Source of the DNA: Bacteroidota bacterium
Lineage (GTDB): Bacteria; Bacteroidota; Bacteroidia; Bacteroidales; VadinHA17
DNA length: 7,989 nt
Reading direction: 5' to 3'
NCBI GenBank assembly: GCA_015222065.1
Contig: JADFUQ010000123.1
Coordinates: forward strand, 1-7,989
Program-made: the position numbers and the translations under genes
The notes under the pieces: model-generated
What the model was told of the DNA's origin: nothing
Seen by the model: the letters and a program-made list of their open reading frames with translations, nothing else
Database searches by the model: none
Shown here: positions 7,601 through 7,989 of the stretch, piece after piece
Position numbering within the stretch: the first letter of the stretch is position 1
How the letters are laid out: each line of letters begins with the position of its first letter

Positions 7601-7989
7601 TATATATCCGTCCACCCGTCTCCGTTTACATCGGCAAAGCTTACACCTGTTGACCACTGACCCTTGCCGGCAATACCCGCCCGGTCTGATATATCTTCAA
7701 ACTCAAGATTTCCCTTATTCAAATACAACACGTTAGGTTCCATATTAGACGTCAAAAATATATCGATGAGCCCATCATTATTCACGTCTCCTAAAGCCAC
7801 TCCACCGCCATTATAAAAATTACGGTATGTATATATATTAAACTTTTTATCAAGTTGTTTATCGTAATCCAGATGGTTGATAAAATCAGCGTGGGTAACA
7901 GAAGCAGGCATGAGTGTAAACAAATGATTTCCGGACTGTTCCCCTGTCTGTTTACTACATGCATAAAAGAACAACGGCATCAACAGCCA
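4666..7989 (-). CDS. Second large FG-GAP/VCBS-repeat lipoprotein with ASPIC/UnbV domain, 5' end cut by window edge
   Basis: At least 1107 residues are visible and the frame stays open to the last base. The codons before the ATG at 7978-7980 read W-L-L, followed by M-P-L-F-F-Y-A-C. This is the hydrophobic core and lipobox of a lipoprotein signal peptide whose charged start lies outside the window, so neither that ATG nor the TTG at 7981-7983 is likely to be the true start. Taking the TTG codon as residue 1, calcium-binding motifs start at 66, 118, 175, 247, 299 (degenerate), 381, 473, then 654, 707, 767, 828, 879, 913 and 1017. An ASPIC/UnbV domain lies at about 507-590. This is the same 7 + domain + 7 plan as the downstream gene, with shared G-A-K-G-Q (667-671), G-G-N-E-F-P (721-726), G-W-W-N-C (870-874) and R-Y-D-A-S-Y-G (1041-1047). 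The fifth motif has lost its glycine (H304) and ends in Glu instead of Asp. Residues after the lipid cysteine (SKQTGEQ) are less acidic than in the paralogue. The role is inferred as extracytoplasmic binding; no catalytic motif is seen. Confidence 0.88.
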   Translation of the reverse strand, partial: WLLMPLFFYACSKQTGEQSGNHLFTLMPASVTHADFINHLDYDKQLDKKFNIYTYRNFYNGGGVALGDVNNDGLIDIFLTSNMEPNVLYLNKGNLEFEDISDRAGIAGKGQWSTGVSFADVNGDGWTDIYVCNSGNVKGDEKRNELYINNGDLTFSEQAEDYGINDSGYSTHGAFFDYDKDGDLDLYLLNNSFKAISSFSLKDNQRFVRDSIGGDKLFRNDGNKFTDVSVEAGIYGSVIGFGLGVTVGDIDQDGWMDIYVSNDFFERDYIYINNHDGTFKETLVDMMRCTSAASMGADMADINNDHYPEIFVTDMIPEHDARLKTKTTFDNWDGYKSNVENGYHHQFTRNMLHLNNADGTFSEIGRLTGVYASDWSWGALIMDLDNDGLKDIFIANGIYQDLTDQDYIQYFSDRDMVLSIVSGNIVDYKTLIDAIPSVKIPSYAYKNMGNYRFQNMAVPWGLAMPSHSNGSAYGDLDNDGDLDLVVNNVNMPMFIYRNETNEQLPDHHYLKVILKGDPGNTAAIGAKVTVKHKGNFVYLEQMPMRGFKSTVDFRPNLGLGPLTIVDSLIIEWPDDRITIKTDVQTDQILTLYQKDALTMSLHMVDSLSSENNYFEDISTDSRINFIHRENDFDDFKRERIIYNMMSTEGPRMCKGDVNGNGLDDIYICGAKGQPGALLMQHANGAFVPVDKTLFETDKISEDIDCTMFDADQDGDLDLYVASGGNEFPLSSSALSDRLYINDGTGHFVKSSQILPAGKYESTSCVRAEDFDHDGDMDLFVGLRLKPFLYGVPVNGYLLENDGEGNFTNVTAQIAPELLDVGMIRDMLWEDVNGDGDKDMILAGEWMPLKIFLNENGIFKEEKEAFFHDKTHGWWNCLAAGDFDSDGDVDFVAGNHGLNSRFQATPEKPVTMYVNDFDLNGTADQIICVYEGDTSYPLALKHDLTRQLPGLIKKYPKYEMYKGQQITDIFTPEQLNNSIHLDVYVLETSLFFNDGFGHFTRKSLPVEVQFSTVLAAEVGDYNGDGNIDILLGGNLFNVKPEVGRYDASYGSFLFGDGRGGFNNVPSKLSGFHLDGEIRDIIEVTTSTGEILVIARSNDPLQVFKVLSR
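6214..6465 (-). other. ASPIC/UnbV domain within the second large FG-GAP protein
   Basis: Residues about 507-590 of the right-hand gene, counting the TTG at 7981-7983 as residue 1. Elements seen are H-Y-L-K-V-I-L-K-G, A-I-G-A-K-V-T-V, M-R-G-F-K-S, N-L-G-L-G-P and I-I-E-W-P-D-D. The position between the two seven-motif halves matches the paralogue. The arginine before the W-P-D turn in the paralogue is a glutamate here. Confidence 0.75.

Overview
The window looks like a piece of a Bacteroidota genome. It is moderately AT-rich by eye. It encodes lipoproteins with short signal peptides, one of them with an acidic stretch after the lipid cysteine. It carries two giant FG-GAP/VCBS-repeat proteins of a type common in that phylum, and its only real intergenic gap holds a short-period GACTGNN/CATT repeat of a kind I associate with Bacteroidota intergenic DNA. 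I cannot name a genus.

Layout, left to right: (1) 1-96, plus strand, the last 31 codons of a gene entering from the left, which resemble the C-terminus of a LacI-family regulator. (2) 142-1233, plus strand, a complete lipoprotein enzyme of glycoside hydrolase family 130, most like the hydrolytic (beta-1,2-mannosidase-type) branch rather than the phosphorylases. (3) 1241-4561, minus strand, an 1106-residue lipoprotein. It has seven calcium-binding D-x-D/N-x-D-G motifs, an ASPIC/UnbV domain, and seven more motifs. (4) 4562-4665, a 104-bp gap with a composite period-7 and period-8 repeat. (5) 4666 to the right edge, minus strand, a paralogue of gene 3 with the same 7 + ASPIC/UnbV + 7 layout, cut by the window edge inside its signal peptide.

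The plus-strand pair (regulator tail and GH130 enzyme) and the minus-strand pair converge, with only 7 bp between stop codons. The two large genes probably share a transcript that starts to the right of the window. A reasonable but unproven reading is a carbohydrate-utilisation neighbourhood: a sugar-responsive regulator, an exported mannoside-cleaving enzyme, and two large cell-envelope beta-propeller proteins that may bind glycan or partner proteins. The biochemical role of the large FG-GAP/ASPIC proteins is not known to me, and they are the least understood part of the window. No RNA gene, CRISPR array, insertion sequence or phage element was seen.
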